DNA from: Paenibacillus urinalis
GTDB lineage: Bacteria; Bacillota; Bacilli; Paenibacillales; Paenibacillaceae
Reading direction: 5' to 3'
Assembly: GCF_028747985.1 (NCBI RefSeq)
Contig: NZ_CP118108.1
Span: 1,989,501 to 2,053,500 of the forward strand
DNA: 64,000 nt
Below the pieces are notes generated by a model. The model saw only the letters and a program-made list of their open reading frames with translations, had not been told where the DNA came from and did not search any database. Each line of letters opens with the position of its first letter. The first letter of the stretch is position 1. Both the position numbers and the translations under genes were made by a program. Shown here piece by piece: positions 43,141-51,944 of this stretch.

Positions 43141-43183
43141 GGATGGTACTAGTCCATTCATTTCATGATAGGGTGATTTATCT

Positions 43184-44065
43184 ATGAGCTTGGCTTCGTT
43201 ATTGAATACCAATTCTACTTTGCAAAAAGCGATTCGAGAAGTGACACCTCTGGCAGGTGAATTTTATTCCAACACAGCGGCAGCCCCATTCAAAAATAAA
43301 AACATATTGGCTGAAGCCCAGTTCACTAGTTACGTCTCGGGCCTTATTCGAAATTCATTTCAATATCTGGCCTGCGCCATGATTGCGAGAGAGAATGGAG
43401 ATTCTCCTGATGCAGCGTTTAATCCCTATATTGTAAAAGGACATGAAGTCATAAATGAATTTTTCGAGGATGTTCCTGAGATAGTCGTGCTGAATGAGCT
43501 GTATGCCGATTTTAAATCAAAATGGACGAGCTTCATTCACGGGGAACAGATGGATCCAGCTGAGCTGATCGCAGGAGCATTTATGTGCAGCAAGCTAGAT
43601 ACGATATATCGAGTAGGCGTCAGGTCTACCTATACCAGTACAGAACAATTCGTCAAACAATTTACAAGTCTCCCTACGTCAGATGTGATGGAGGATTTGC
43701 TTCGTTTAATTGAGATTTTTAAGAAGCATTTCACCACGATACAAGGCCAGACAGTATACTATCCGGCCTTTGATCACAGACGCCGTCTGGTAGGCGGTGC
43801 TCAAGCTGATGTCATTGTCGACGGTACCTTATATGAGATGAAGACGAGTAAAAAGGCCGGCTATGCCTGGAAGGAAGCTGCAGAGCTGCTTGGATATTAT
43901 CTTTTAAACAAGATTGAAGGAGAGCCGTATCCCATTCGGAGGCTGGCCTTCTATAAAGCGCGATTCGGAAGTATGGAATACGTCGATGTCGATTGGCTTG
44001 AGAATAATTATGATCTAGACCATGCAGCAAGAATGTTATCTAAGGCGAGAAGATATGGTTACTGA
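43184..44065 (+). CDS. Solitary PD-(D/E)XK nuclease-like protein, function unknown
   Basis: A 293-residue protein. Residues 1-195 are mostly alpha-helical with no domain I recognise. Residues about 200-245 carry a clear PD-(D/E)XK core: AQADVIVDGTLYEMKTSKK gives Asp209, Glu218-x-Lys220, followed by a RecB/Cas4-like helix AWKEAAELLGYYLLNK in which a Gln is replaced. The C-terminal part (YPIRRLAFYKARFGSMEYVD) is also seen in RecB-type nucleases. It has its own promoter with an inverted repeat, and a GATAGGGTGATT site. No methylase, helicase or other defence gene is adjacent. It may be a DNA-repair or defence nuclease. Confidence 0.6.
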   Translation: MSLASLLNTNSTLQKAIREVTPLAGEFYSNTAAAPFKNKNILAEAQFTSYVSGLIRNSFQYLACAMIARENGDSPDAAFNPYIVKGHEVINEFFEDVPEIVVLNELYADFKSKWTSFIHGEQMDPAELIAGAFMCSKLDTIYRVGVRSTYTSTEQFVKQFTSLPTSDVMEDLLRLIEIFKKHFTTIQGQTVYYPAFDHRRRLVGGAQADVIVDGTLYEMKTSKKAGYAWKEAAELLGYYLLNKIEGEPYPIRRLAFYKARFGSMEYVDVDWLENNYDLDHAARMLSKARRYGY

Positions 44066-44291
44066 TTGATTATGGTTGAACGTAGGTTGTTCGTATCATG
44101 ATGTATCTAGCATTCAGTTCGTCAGTTCGAAATCAATATGCCAATTATGTAACTCAGAGACTTTCTATTGAATCTTCACTCCAATTCCGTTCAGGTAACA
44201 ATTGAACACGAACTTATCCTCACTCCTGCTTCTATTATAAAATTGAAGTTTTCAGTCCCATTTCAAAGGCAAGACTAATCACTTAAGAGTC

Positions 44292-45872
44292 TTAATCATA
44301 CTCGGGCATCGCCACAGATTTTAAATCCAGGTTACGATATTGTATCGCTTCAGCAACATGTTCGATCTGAATTAAATCCTGTCCTTCCAAATCAGCGATA
44401 GTTCTTGCCATCTTCAGGATCCGATCATAGGATCTCATACTGAGTCCGAGGGCATCAATTGTTTGAACCAGCATTTCAGATGCATCTGGCTCCAGGTTAA
44501 CATAACGCCTCAGGAGCCTCCCGGACAGTTCACTGTTCCAGGAAATAGGGTGATGCCTGTAGCGTGAAGCTTGAATTTTATGAGCGGAGAGAACCATTTG
44601 AAGCATCGTTTCCGAAGAGGAAGTCAGCGTAGCCTCTAATCCTTCCTTAGGCCTCGGAACCTCAACCTGTAGATCAATACGGTCAATTAAGGGACCGGAT
44701 ATTTTCGCACGGTAACTAGCAACCTTGGCAGGACTGCAGGTACAGCGCTGCAGCTGAGGATCACCTCCAGCAAATCCACATGGACACGGATTCATCGATG
44801 CAGAGAGCATAAAATGAGCAGGGAAGGTAAAGGCGGCTCGTGCACGACTAACCGTAACCTGGCGATCCTCCAAAGGTTGTCTCAGCACCTCCAGGACTTG
44901 TCTGCTGAATTCCGGCAGCTCGTCAAGAAATAAGATTCCTCTATGAGCAAGGCTAACTTCTCCGGGCTTCGGAACAGTTCCACCCCCAATCAGTCCACCG
45001 GCAGAGATCGTATGATGAGGGGAACGGAAGGGCCGTCTCGTTGCAAGCCCGCTAACTCCTTCTTTAAGCTTTCCTGAAGCACTTAATATTTTGGTGACTT
45101 CCAGTGCCTCCGATTCAGACAGCGGGGGGAGAATGGTCGGAAGTCGTTTGATCAGCATCGTTTTCCCCGTACCAGGTGGTCCTACGAGCAGAATGTTATG
45201 CATACCGGCTGCGGCAATGGTTAGCGCCCGCTTGACATGCTGCTGCCCGAGAACATCCAGATAATCTTCAGGAAGAAGGGGATTGACTTGATGAGCAGTC
45301 ACGATAGCCGGACGATGACTAATCAGATGGTTGTAGTTTTCTATCACAACTCTTCCGTCTGGTGAAGTGGGTTTGTCCGGAATGATCTCTTTCAAATGAG
45401 AGAGGCCAAATACTTCAATTCCACCAATAATCGCCCCTTCCGTAGCGTTCTCATGAGGCAGAATGACGGAATCAAAACCCTGCCTGCGGGCTAGATCCAC
45501 CATACTAAGTACACCAGGTACCGGCCTCAGACTCCCGTCCAGCGCAAGCTCGCCGAGGAAGAGCGTTTTTTTGTCAGGAGGAAGGAGCAGCTGCTCACTA
45601 GTCGACAGAATGGCGAGGGCAATGGCCAAGTCGAAAGAGGACCCCTCCTTCTTCAGATCAGCTGGCGCCAGATTGATCGTGACCCGCTGCATTGGATACT
45701 GAAAGCCACAGTTCTTAATCGCTGCGCGAACACGCTCCACCGCTTCTCGGATAGCCGAATCCGGAAGACCGATGATCGATGTCTGAGGCAGTCCGTTCGA
45801 CAGATCGGTTTCCACCTCAATTAATACTCCATCTATGCCGTATAAGCACGCACCGTATAATTTTCCGTACAC
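44292..45872 (-). CDS. comM: YifB/ComM-family Mg-chelatase-like AAA+ ATPase
   Basis: A 526-residue protein. The N-terminal ChlI-like domain (GLPDSAIREAVERVRAAIKN, INLAPADLKKEGSSFDLAIA) precedes a AAA+ module with Walker A GPPGTGKTMLIKRLP, GVSGLATRRPFRSPHHTISA, GILFLDELPEFSRQVLEVL and a C-terminal CPCGFAGG-CTCSP cysteine cluster. In Haemophilus and Vibrio, ComM is a branch-migration helicase for natural transformation; dprA at 50762 acts in the same process, but Gram-positive YifB remains little studied. GTG 45872 is preferred, 8 nt after AAGGGGTG; TTG 45875 is too close. The ribosome site lies within a strong hairpin. Confidence 0.9.
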   Translation of the reverse strand: MYGKLYGACLYGIDGVLIEVETDLSNGLPQTSIIGLPDSAIREAVERVRAAIKNCGFQYPMQRVTINLAPADLKKEGSSFDLAIALAILSTSEQLLLPPDKKTLFLGELALDGSLRPVPGVLSMVDLARRQGFDSVILPHENATEGAIIGGIEVFGLSHLKEIIPDKPTSPDGRVVIENYNHLISHRPAIVTAHQVNPLLPEDYLDVLGQQHVKRALTIAAAGMHNILLVGPPGTGKTMLIKRLPTILPPLSESEALEVTKILSASGKLKEGVSGLATRRPFRSPHHTISAGGLIGGGTVPKPGEVSLAHRGILFLDELPEFSRQVLEVLRQPLEDRQVTVSRARAAFTFPAHFMLSASMNPCPCGFAGGDPQLQRCTCSPAKVASYRAKISGPLIDRIDLQVEVPRPKEGLEATLTSSSETMLQMVLSAHKIQASRYRHHPISWNSELSGRLLRRYVNLEPDASEMLVQTIDALGLSMRSYDRILKMARTIADLEGQDLIQIEHVAEAIQYRNLDLKSVAMPEYD

Positions 45873-45876
45873 CAAA

Positions 45877-45943
45877 AAGCACCCCTTTTACGTATTCGTC
45901 TCAGAACAAATCATGGACGTAATGAACGTGAAAAAAGGTGCTT
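45877..45943 (-). promoter_or_regulatory. comM leader hairpin covering the ribosome binding site
   Basis: In comM mRNA direction the arm 45943-45926 pairs with 45893-45877: 13 consecutive pairs (two of them G-U), one bulged C, then 4 more pairs. The 3' arm contains the comM Shine-Dalgarno sequence AAGGGGTG, so the fold would hide it and reduce translation. Confidence 0.6.
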
Positions 45944-45954
45944 CCTTATTTTCA
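45937..45954 (+). repeat. Direct repeat copy A flanking the AT-rich island
   Basis: GGTGCTTCCTTATTTTCA differs by one base from 47309-47326. Each copy is the 3' arm and tail of a hairpin that starts with AAGCACC, so the whole hairpin element seems repeated. Confidence 0.6.
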
Positions 45955-46116
45955 TAGTATATATGGATTTGCATCAATCGATCCATAAGATGAAAGATTA
46001 CAGAGCTTTAATTTAATTGGCCTCTAAATATTTGAATCTGTAATTTAAAAGAATTGTATATAAGAGTGCTTAACAATGTCAAGCTTGCCATGTTATATAA
46101 ATACAAATGATTAGAA

Positions 46117-46145
46117 TTGACTACAAATTTACATGAAAGTAAAAT
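46117..46145 (+). promoter_or_regulatory. Sigma-A promoter of the small membrane-protein gene
   Basis: TTGACT (46117-46122) and TAAAAT (46140-46145) are separated by 17 bp; a second TATAAT lies at 46153-46158. Confidence 0.65.
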
Positions 46146-46231
46146 TTCGTAGTATAATTGTGAAAAAATACAAGAGTAGGATTGTTAAACTGACGGAGCA
46201 GATCATCATTGAGCTGGAGAGGTTAACTTAA

Positions 46232-46588
46232 ATGTCATTAATCAACCAGAAATTAGATGAATTGAAACAGATTTTCTCTGATCATTACACCAATTTCTTT
46301 TTTCTTTTATTTACTACTTATTTTGCACTAGCTGAGACCAATGCAATAAAAGAATTTCTGGAACTTATTTTTAATGGTCGTACATTTATTACTCAGTTCT
46401 TGGTATATTTGGTATATCTATTTTGCATAAGATTTGATGATACCCTTGGCAAATATTTAAAACATTTTGTTGAACGGACGGGAATACAGTTATACTTATT
46501 ACATGGGATTTTATTCATATACATGGCATATGAACTTATAATAAGAATTTTTAAAATTGATATTTTGTCACATTCCCTATTCTTATAA
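46232..46588 (+). CDS. Small integral membrane protein, unknown
   Basis: A 118-residue, AT-rich gene product with about three hydrophobic segments: FFFLLFTTYFALAE (22-36), FITQFLVYLVYLFCI (52-66) and YLLHGILFIYMAYELIIRIF (88-107). The first 20 residues are polar and form an amphipathic helix. I do not recognise the family. A purine-rich GGAGAGG precedes ATG 46232, and a consensus promoter and a terminator bracket the gene, so it is probably a real monocistronic unit. Low GC compared with comM and ohrR suggests recent acquisition. Confidence 0.5.
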   Translation: MSLINQKLDELKQIFSDHYTNFFFLLFTTYFALAETNAIKEFLELIFNGRTFITQFLVYLVYLFCIRFDDTLGKYLKHFVERTGIQLYLLHGILFIYMAYELIIRIFKIDILSHSLFL

Positions 46589-46619
46589 TAATTTGAATTA
46601 GCTTATTTAGCTGCTTGAC

Positions 46620-46650
46620 AAGTTGCCATTTTTGGTGACTTTTATTTATT
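46620..46650 (+). terminator. Hairpin terminator after the small membrane-protein gene
   Basis: AAGTTGCCA (46620-46628), loop TTTT, TGGTGACTT (46633-46641): 9 bp with two G-U pairs, then a T-rich tail. Confidence 0.5.
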
Positions 46651-46762
46651 TCTGGCATGCATCCCGTTCTGATGATTTGATCGCAGAACATTCTGACCAG
46701 ATTGTCTGGAACACTTTAAGTTCGTCAGATTAGATAGACAAAGAAGGCGGGAGGATTGAAAC

Positions 46763-47161
46763 TTGAAGAAGCTAACTGTTATTTTAATACTATTAGCTCA
46801 AATATTAAGCGGGTGTTCGCTTAATGAGGGACCGAGCAATGCAGGAAATGATGCTGGGTCAACCAAAGAGCAGGCCGGTAATCATCCCAATGAAAACTTT
46901 ATCACAGGATACATCATTGACAAAGAAAAAGAGCGTCTGCTTGTTGTTGAGGGTTTAGATGAATTAGAATTTGATATAAATCAGCAGTCCGTTGAAGAAA
47001 TTTTAAAAATTGCTGACCCCAATGCGATTTGGATTACCATTGACGATGATAGAGTGAATGACTTTAGTATCGGTGAAAAAGTGAGAGTTATAATAGATGG
47101 AGGAGTAAACACTTCTTTTCCCGCACAAGCAGCTGCTAAGCAAATAGAGTTAGTTGAATAA
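46763..47161 (+). CDS. Putative lipoprotein, DUF3221-like
   Basis: A 132-residue exported lipoprotein. The signal peptide MKKLTVILILLAQILSGC ends in a lipobox with Cys18. After an Asn/Gly/Glu-rich linker (19-45), the domain has FITGYIIDKEKERLLVVEGL, AIWITIDDDRV and SIGEKVRVIIDGGVNTSFPA, a small beta-barrel pattern like the DUF3221/YobA-type family of secreted Bacillus proteins. TTG 46763 follows GGCGGGAGGA by 8 nt. It lies on the plus strand next to the 118-residue membrane protein but has a terminator between, so they may not be co-expressed. The function is unknown. Confidence 0.7.
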   Translation: MKKLTVILILLAQILSGCSLNEGPSNAGNDAGSTKEQAGNHPNENFITGYIIDKEKERLLVVEGLDELEFDINQQSVEEILKIADPNAIWITIDDDRVNDFSIGEKVRVIIDGGVNTSFPAQAAAKQIELVE

Positions 47162-47256
47162 AGTAAGCATACACAAAGAGTCCAGATCAATGATCTGAAT
47201 ATATTTGTAATTTTGCCTCTCTGCAAATACGGCGTATCTATCCATACAAAAAAAGA

Positions 47257-47326
47257 AAGCACCTATTCTACGCTGCTCTCGTAGTTCTTGAGAGTATGGG
47301 CGCGAAGAGGTGCTTCCTCATTTTCA
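47257..47326 (+). terminator. Terminator-like hairpin, copy B of the repeated element
   Basis: AAGCACCTATTC (47257-47268) pairs with GAAGAGGTGCTT (47304-47315) with one A-G mismatch; the loop contains a second small stem (CTCTC/GAGAG). An A-run precedes and TCATTTTC follows. It would end the lipoprotein transcript. The element GGTGCTTCCTCATTTTCA (47309-47326) is the direct-repeat partner of 45937-45954. Confidence 0.6.
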
Positions 47327-47549
47327 AGTCATTCTGGATGTCCAAGAAACTACATCTATATAATCTATATAAAAATTCTCAGCAGCATACAACAATTTAT
47401 AGGGTAATGGAAACATCACTACAAATGTACCAAGCTTGATATTACTAATGAATAACCTGTAGTCTGCAAGAGAATTGTATATACGGATGAATAACGAGTC
47501 ATAAGAACACAGTGACGATAATGTATGAATGCCGTAAATATATATTGTG

Positions 47550-47563
47550 TACAATTAAATTTA
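47550..47563 (+). promoter_or_regulatory. Possible OhrR operator half-site
   Basis: TACAATTAAATT followed by TA matches the first 12 of 15 bases of the Bacillus OhrR box TACAATTAAATTGTA; the second half is one base short. It lies about 155 bp before ohrR, further than usual. Weak. Confidence 0.3.
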
Positions 47564-47718
47564 TCATTATAAAATAAATTTGTAAATAATTTTTATAAAT
47601 TAAATGTAGATTTTTATGATTGCTGTGCTAAAATAAGAAGAAAATGTGAATGATCCTGCTAAAGTAGCATTGAAGACAACTTGTTTAGAACATAATCTGA
47701 TTGGCGGGTGGAGGTACT

Positions 47719-48177
47719 ATGTCGATTCATGAAGAATTGAAGCTGGAGAACCAGCTTTGCTTTGCTATATATGCATGCTCTAGAGAGATTACGAAGCTGT
47801 ATCAGCCCTTTCTCGACAAGCTTGGCGTGACTTACTCGCAGTATCTGGTGCTCATGGTGCTATGGGAGCATAAGGAATGCACGGTTAAGGATATCGGAGA
47901 GAAGCTGTACCTGGACTCAGGCACGCTGACTCCGCTGCTGAAGCGAATGCAGTCTGCGGGTCTTATCAATAGGGAGCGTTCTGCTAACGACGAGCGAAAG
48001 GTTATGATTACGTTGACAGAGGAAGGTGCGAAGCTTCATGATGAAGCGCTCCATATTCCACTGGCGATGCGCTCAGGAACGAGCGATGATGATGAGCAGT
48101 TTACCGTAATGCTTAATCAATTTAAAGGTCTGTTGGCCAAAGTTCACGATGCAAACGTGGAGAGCAAACAGCAGTAG
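47719..48177 (+). CDS. ohrR: MarR-family organic hydroperoxide sensor OhrR
   Basis: A 152-residue winged-helix repressor. The N-terminal LENQLCFAIYACSREITKLY carries the peroxide-sensing Cys14 at the OhrR position, followed by LGVTYSQYLVLMVLWEH and the recognition wing LYLDSGTLTPLLKRM with DERKVMITLTEEG. Oxidation of Cys14 by organic peroxides releases DNA and induces ohrA. No ohrA lies within the window, so its target must be elsewhere or it controls itself. ATG 47719 follows GGAGGT (short spacing); TTG 47701 is the alternative. A terminator follows. Confidence 0.9.
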   Translation: MSIHEELKLENQLCFAIYACSREITKLYQPFLDKLGVTYSQYLVLMVLWEHKECTVKDIGEKLYLDSGTLTPLLKRMQSAGLINRERSANDERKVMITLTEEGAKLHDEALHIPLAMRSGTSDDDEQFTVMLNQFKGLLAKVHDANVESKQQ

Positions 48178-48226
48178 CTGAATATGAATAAGCAGGCGAA
48201 CTGAATATAGTGGTTTTGAATAATAG

Positions 48227-48266
48227 CCTTCTGGTTAAAAGAATCTTTTAATCACGAAGGTTTTTT
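48227..48266 (+). terminator. Intrinsic terminator after ohrR
   Basis: CCTTC...GAAGG (48227-48231 and 48256-48260) and TTAAAAGA/TCTTTTAA form a two-part stem, followed by six T at 48261-48266. Confidence 0.75.
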
Positions 48267-48345
48267 GTTTACAATTATTGCCAAGTATTCGATATTTGGA
48301 ATGATACCGATATCAAAATACACTCGTTCGGAGATGAATTTTTAA

Positions 48346-48359
48346 GGTAAGCGTTTTAA
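48346..48359 (+). promoter_or_regulatory. Candidate cre site before sucCD
   Basis: GGTAAGCGTTTTAA matches 12 of 14 positions of the CcpA cre consensus. It lies just upstream of a possible -10 TACAAT (48368-48373). Catabolite control of a TCA-cycle operon is plausible; the match could be chance in AT-rich DNA. Confidence 0.35.
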
Positions 48360-48444
48360 AAACATGTTACAATGATGTGGGTTTATAAGGAAACATGTCA
48401 TTTAACCCGCCTTGTTGCAGTCATGTTGATAGGAGGATTCGAGA

Positions 48445-49605
48445 ATGAATATCCATGAATATCAAGGAAAAGAAGTGCTGAAACAGTACGGAGTTACCGT
48501 TCCGAACGGGAAAGTAGCTTACACGGTAGAGGAAGCGGTAGAGGCCGCAGAGTCGCTGGGAAGCCAGGTGACTGTAGTAAAAGCGCAAATCCACGCAGGT
48601 GGACGCGGTAAAGCAGGCGGCGTAAAAGTAGCCAAAAATTCAGATGAAGTACGCGCATATGCTTCCGAAATTCTCGGTAAAGTGCTGGTCACTCATCAAA
48701 CGGGTCCTGAAGGTAAAGAAGTAAAACGTCTTCTTATCGAAGAAGGATGCGATATTCGCAAGGAGTATTACGTAGGTGTTGTCGTAGACCGCGGAACCGG
48801 ACGAGTTGTCATGATGGCTTCTGAAGAAGGCGGTACCGAGATCGAAGAGGTAGCGGCAGCAACACCAGAGAAGATTTTCAAAGAAGTTATTGATCCTGCG
48901 GTTGGCTTCCAGGTATTCCAGGCGCGGAGACTAGCTTATGCAATTAACATTCCAGGTGAATTGGTCAATAAAGCGGTGAAGTTCATGCTCGCGCTGTATG
49001 AAGCATTCGTTGATAAAGACTGCTCTATTGCCGAGATCAATCCGCTCGTTGTTACAGGTGATGGCAACGTGATGGCGCTGGATGCGAAGCTCAATTTTGA
49101 TTCCAATGCTTTATATCGTCACAAGGACATTCAAGCTTTGCGTGATCTAGACGAAGAAGATGAGAAAGAGATCGAAGCATCGAAGTTCGACCTGAGCTAC
49201 ATAGCGCTTGATGGTAACATCGGCTGTATGGTTAACGGTGCAGGTCTTGCGATGGCAACGATGGATATCATCAAGTATTACGGCGGCGACCCGGCCAACT
49301 TCCTTGACGTTGGGGGCGGTGCTACAACCGAGAAAGTAACTGAAGCATTCAAGATCATTCTGTCTGATGCTAAGGTTGAAGGCATCTTCGTTAACATCTT
49401 TGGCGGTATCATGCGCTGTGATGTTATTGCGGATGGCGTTGTTGAAGCAGCTAAGCAGCTTGGCCTCACTAAACCTCTTGTCGTTAGACTTGAAGGAACC
49501 AACGTCGAGCTCGGCAAAAAAATATTATCCGAATCCGGTCTTAACATCGTAGCGGCGGATTCGATGGCAGACGGTGCACAAAAAATCGTTGCCCTCGTTA
49601 AATAA
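48445..49605 (+). CDS. sucC: Succinyl-CoA synthetase beta subunit
   Basis: A 386-residue ATP-grasp subunit of succinate-CoA ligase (ADP-forming), which makes ATP from succinyl-CoA in the TCA cycle. [46 protein letters not shown] and [19 protein letters not shown] are signatures; [14 protein letters not shown] contacts the phosphate site. AGGAGG precedes ATG 48445. sucD follows 61 bp later. The location between the ylq genes and dprA matches B. subtilis. Confidence 0.98.
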   Translation: MNIHEYQGKEVLKQYGVTVPNGKVAYTVEEAVEAAESLGSQVTVVKAQIHAGGRGKAGGVKVAKNSDEVRAYASEILGKVLVTHQTGPEGKEVKRLLIEEGCDIRKEYYVGVVVDRGTGRVVMMASEEGGTEIEEVAAATPEKIFKEVIDPAVGFQVFQARRLAYAINIPGELVNKAVKFMLALYEAFVDKDCSIAEINPLVVTGDGNVMALDAKLNFDSNALYRHKDIQALRDLDEEDEKEIEASKFDLSYIALDGNIGCMVNGAGLAMATMDIIKYYGGDPANFLDVGGGATTEKVTEAFKIILSDAKVEGIFVNIFGGIMRCDVIADGVVEAAKQLGLTKPLVVRLEGTNVELGKKILSESGLNIVAADSMADGAQKIVALVK

Positions 49606-49666
49606 TTCATTCCTTTTCGGGGCTGCCCGAATATTTGAAAAATAACCGTAGGGGATGTGAACGATC

Positions 49667-50596
49667 GTGAGTATTTTGGTAAATAAAGATACAAAAGTGA
49701 TTACACAAGGAATCACAGGTGCCACGGCCAAATTCCATGCTAAGGGTGCGCTGGATTACGGCACTCAGATGGTAGGCGGCGTAACTCCTGGTAAGGGTGG
49801 TACGAACGTTGACATTACACTGGAGAACGGCAATGTCGTTAGCCTGCCTGTTTATAATACCGTGGTAGAAGCTAAGGAAGCGACCGGAGCTACAGCAAGT
49901 GTTATTTATGTTCCCCCGGCTTTTGCAGCAGATTCCATCATGGAAGCTGTTGATGCGGAATTAGATCTCGTTATTTGTATTACAGAGGGTATTCCGGTAC
50001 TTGATATGGTTAAGGTCTCCCGTTATATGGAGGGCAAGAAGACCGTCCTGATCGGGCCTAACTGTCCAGGTGTCATTACACCGGGAGAGTGCAAGATTGG
50101 TATCATGCCAGGATACATCCATATGCCGGGTCATGTTGGCGTTGTATCTCGTAGTGGTACGTTAACCTATGAGGCGGTTCATCAGCTGACTACACGCGGT
50201 ATCGGACAATCCTCCGCGGTTGGTATCGGTGGAGACCCTGTCAAGGGCTCTGAATTTATTGACATTCTCTCTCGTTTCAATGAGGATCCAGATACACATG
50301 CCGTTATCATGATTGGTGAGATTGGCGGTACGGCTGAGGAAGAAGCGGCAGAGTGGATTCGCGATAATATGACAAAACCTGTAGTGGGCTTCATCGGCGG
50401 TGTGACTGCACCTCCAGGTAAACGGATGGGACATGCAGGAGCGATTATTTCGGGTGGCAAAGGAACAGCGAAGGAAAAAATCGAGACTCTCGAAGCCTGC
50501 GGAATCCGCGTCGCTCCTACACCTTCGGAGATGGGCTCTACGCTGGTTAGTGTATTGGAAGAGCGCGGTATTCTCAATCTCTGCACGACTCACTAA
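49667..50596 (+). CDS. sucD: Succinyl-CoA synthetase alpha subunit
   Basis: A 309-residue alpha subunit carrying the CoA-binding Rossmann fold ([20 protein letters not shown]) and the phosphohistidine, His256 in [26 protein letters not shown] [11 protein letters not shown] is also typical. GTG 49667 follows AGGGGATG. It forms the heterodimer with SucC from the adjacent gene. The 3' terminator ends the operon. Confidence 0.98.
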   Translation: MSILVNKDTKVITQGITGATAKFHAKGALDYGTQMVGGVTPGKGGTNVDITLENGNVVSLPVYNTVVEAKEATGATASVIYVPPAFAADSIMEAVDAELDLVICITEGIPVLDMVKVSRYMEGKKTVLIGPNCPGVITPGECKIGIMPGYIHMPGHVGVVSRSGTLTYEAVHQLTTRGIGQSSAVGIGGDPVKGSEFIDILSRFNEDPDTHAVIMIGEIGGTAEEEAAEWIRDNMTKPVVGFIGGVTAPPGKRMGHAGAIISGGKGTAKEKIETLEACGIRVAPTPSEMGSTLVSVLEERGILNLCTTH

Positions 50597-50665
50597 TTGT
50601 TAAAATAATTTTCCTTCTATTATAATAGCTGTAATAGTGGAAGGTGCATATTGCAGAATCAAGGT

Positions 50666-50715
50666 AAGCAACCTTTTTGTCGAATGACGACAGAAGGGTT
50701 GCTTTTTGTCTTTTT
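50666..50715 (+). terminator. Intrinsic terminator after sucD
   Basis: A 17-bp stem with two G-U pairs joins 50666-50682 to 50688-50704 around a 5-nt loop, then TTTTGTCTTTTT. Confidence 0.88.
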
Positions 50716-50761
50716 ATAACAAAATTACTCATTCGTTTAATGAATCGGGAGGTTTAGTCTA

Positions 50762-51871
50762 TTGGAATCTAGATATTTATTACTTGGGCTGCATGAAATC
50801 GATGGGATTGGAAGAAAGACGATAAATAAGCTGCTCTCAAGTGGAAATTTACATAAGGACATGCTAAAATACGAAACTCAGGACTGGATTCAGACTGGAA
50901 TGACGAAAGACCAGGCCCTCAAAATAACCGAGCGCTTCTCTGAAGTATGGATTGAGGAGAGAATTCATGCCTTATCGAAGGGACGTACCCAATTTGTAAC
51001 TTATCTGGATGAGGATTATCCTGTTTTCATGAAGGAAACGCCAGACCCTCCTCTGGTGCTATATCTAAAAGGTAATGTGAGCTTACTGCATCATCCTTCG
51101 ATTGCCATGGTAGGAACCCGGGTGCCTTCAGGCTATGGCAAAAAGGTAGGGGAGATTCTAGCTTCAGAGCTCTCCAATGCAGGTTACACGATTGTTAGTG
51201 GTCTTGCCCGAGGAATAGACAGTATCTGCCATGAAGCAGCCCTGAAGGCAGGAGGAACGACCATTGCTGTATTAGGGGGAGGCTTCTCCCATATCTATCC
51301 GACAGAGAATCATACACTCGCGAATCAAATAGAGAATCAAGGCTTGCTTGTCAGCGAGTATCCGCTCCATATGCAGCCTCGTCCCGGGCTCTTTCCACAA
51401 CGAAATCGAATTATTGCCGGACTTACCTATGGAACGCTGGTTGTAGAAGCGGATATTCGGAGCGGTTCCTTAATTACGGCAGATGCTGCACTTGAGGCGG
51501 GAAGAGATGTGTTTGCTGTGCCGGGTATGATTACTTCACCCAAGAGCCAGGGAACACTGAATCTGATCAAACAAGGCGCCAAGCTGGTTACTTGCGCAGA
51601 GGATATTAATGAAGAATACGCACATCTAATTAAGCCGAGAACCGAGGAGAGGATCGCTGCTACGGGAAGCGAATCAGCTATGAAGATGATGCCAGGCTTG
51701 AGTTCCGAGGAACAAATGATATATGATTTGCTGGAGGCAGGTCCACTGACTTTGGATGAACTGGTGGGCAAACTCCCATTCGATTTTGGACATTTGCATT
51801 CAGTTCTGTTATCTTTAATCATAAAAAAGCAAATCATGCAATTACCTGGTGCTATATATAAGTTAATATAG
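50762..51871 (+). CDS. dprA: DNA processing protein DprA
   Basis: A 369-residue transformation protein that loads RecA on incoming single-stranded DNA and guards it from nucleases. Extended Rossmann fold: MVGTRVPSGYGKKVGEILAS, GYTIVSGLARGIDSICHEAA, VLGGGFSHIYPTENHTLA and FPQRNRIIAGLTYGTLVVEA. A C-terminal winged-helix (GPLTLDELVGKLPFDFGHLH) completes it, and an N-terminal SAM-like helical domain precedes the fold. TTG 50762 follows GGGAGG. topA follows 73 bp later, the standard neighbourhood. Confidence 0.96.
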   Translation: MESRYLLLGLHEIDGIGRKTINKLLSSGNLHKDMLKYETQDWIQTGMTKDQALKITERFSEVWIEERIHALSKGRTQFVTYLDEDYPVFMKETPDPPLVLYLKGNVSLLHHPSIAMVGTRVPSGYGKKVGEILASELSNAGYTIVSGLARGIDSICHEAALKAGGTTIAVLGGGFSHIYPTENHTLANQIENQGLLVSEYPLHMQPRPGLFPQRNRIIAGLTYGTLVVEADIRSGSLITADAALEAGRDVFAVPGMITSPKSQGTLNLIKQGAKLVTCAEDINEEYAHLIKPRTEERIAATGSESAMKMMPGLSSEEQMIYDLLEAGPLTLDELVGKLPFDFGHLHSVLLSLIIKKQIMQLPGAIYKLI

Positions 51872-51944
51872 ATTCCTGTGGCGTTTTAAATTACATCCGC
51901 CATAGGTGACATGTAGGGCTATATTGTGAGAGGAGGATGAACCT

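Larger units (their letters stand above)
45873..46231. other. Divergent region between comM and the AT-rich island
   Basis: It contains the comM leader hairpin (45877-45943), direct-repeat copy A (45937-45954), very AT-rich sequence and the promoter at 46117. No gene is supported. Confidence 0.5.
47162..47718. other. AT-rich gene-free stretch before ohrR
   Basis: The 557 bp contain a hairpin terminator (47257-47315, copy B of the repeated element), a possible OhrR half-box at 47550 and very AT-rich DNA around 47530-47640. I see no gene. The minus-strand open frames here are short and lack ribosome sites. Confidence 0.45.
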
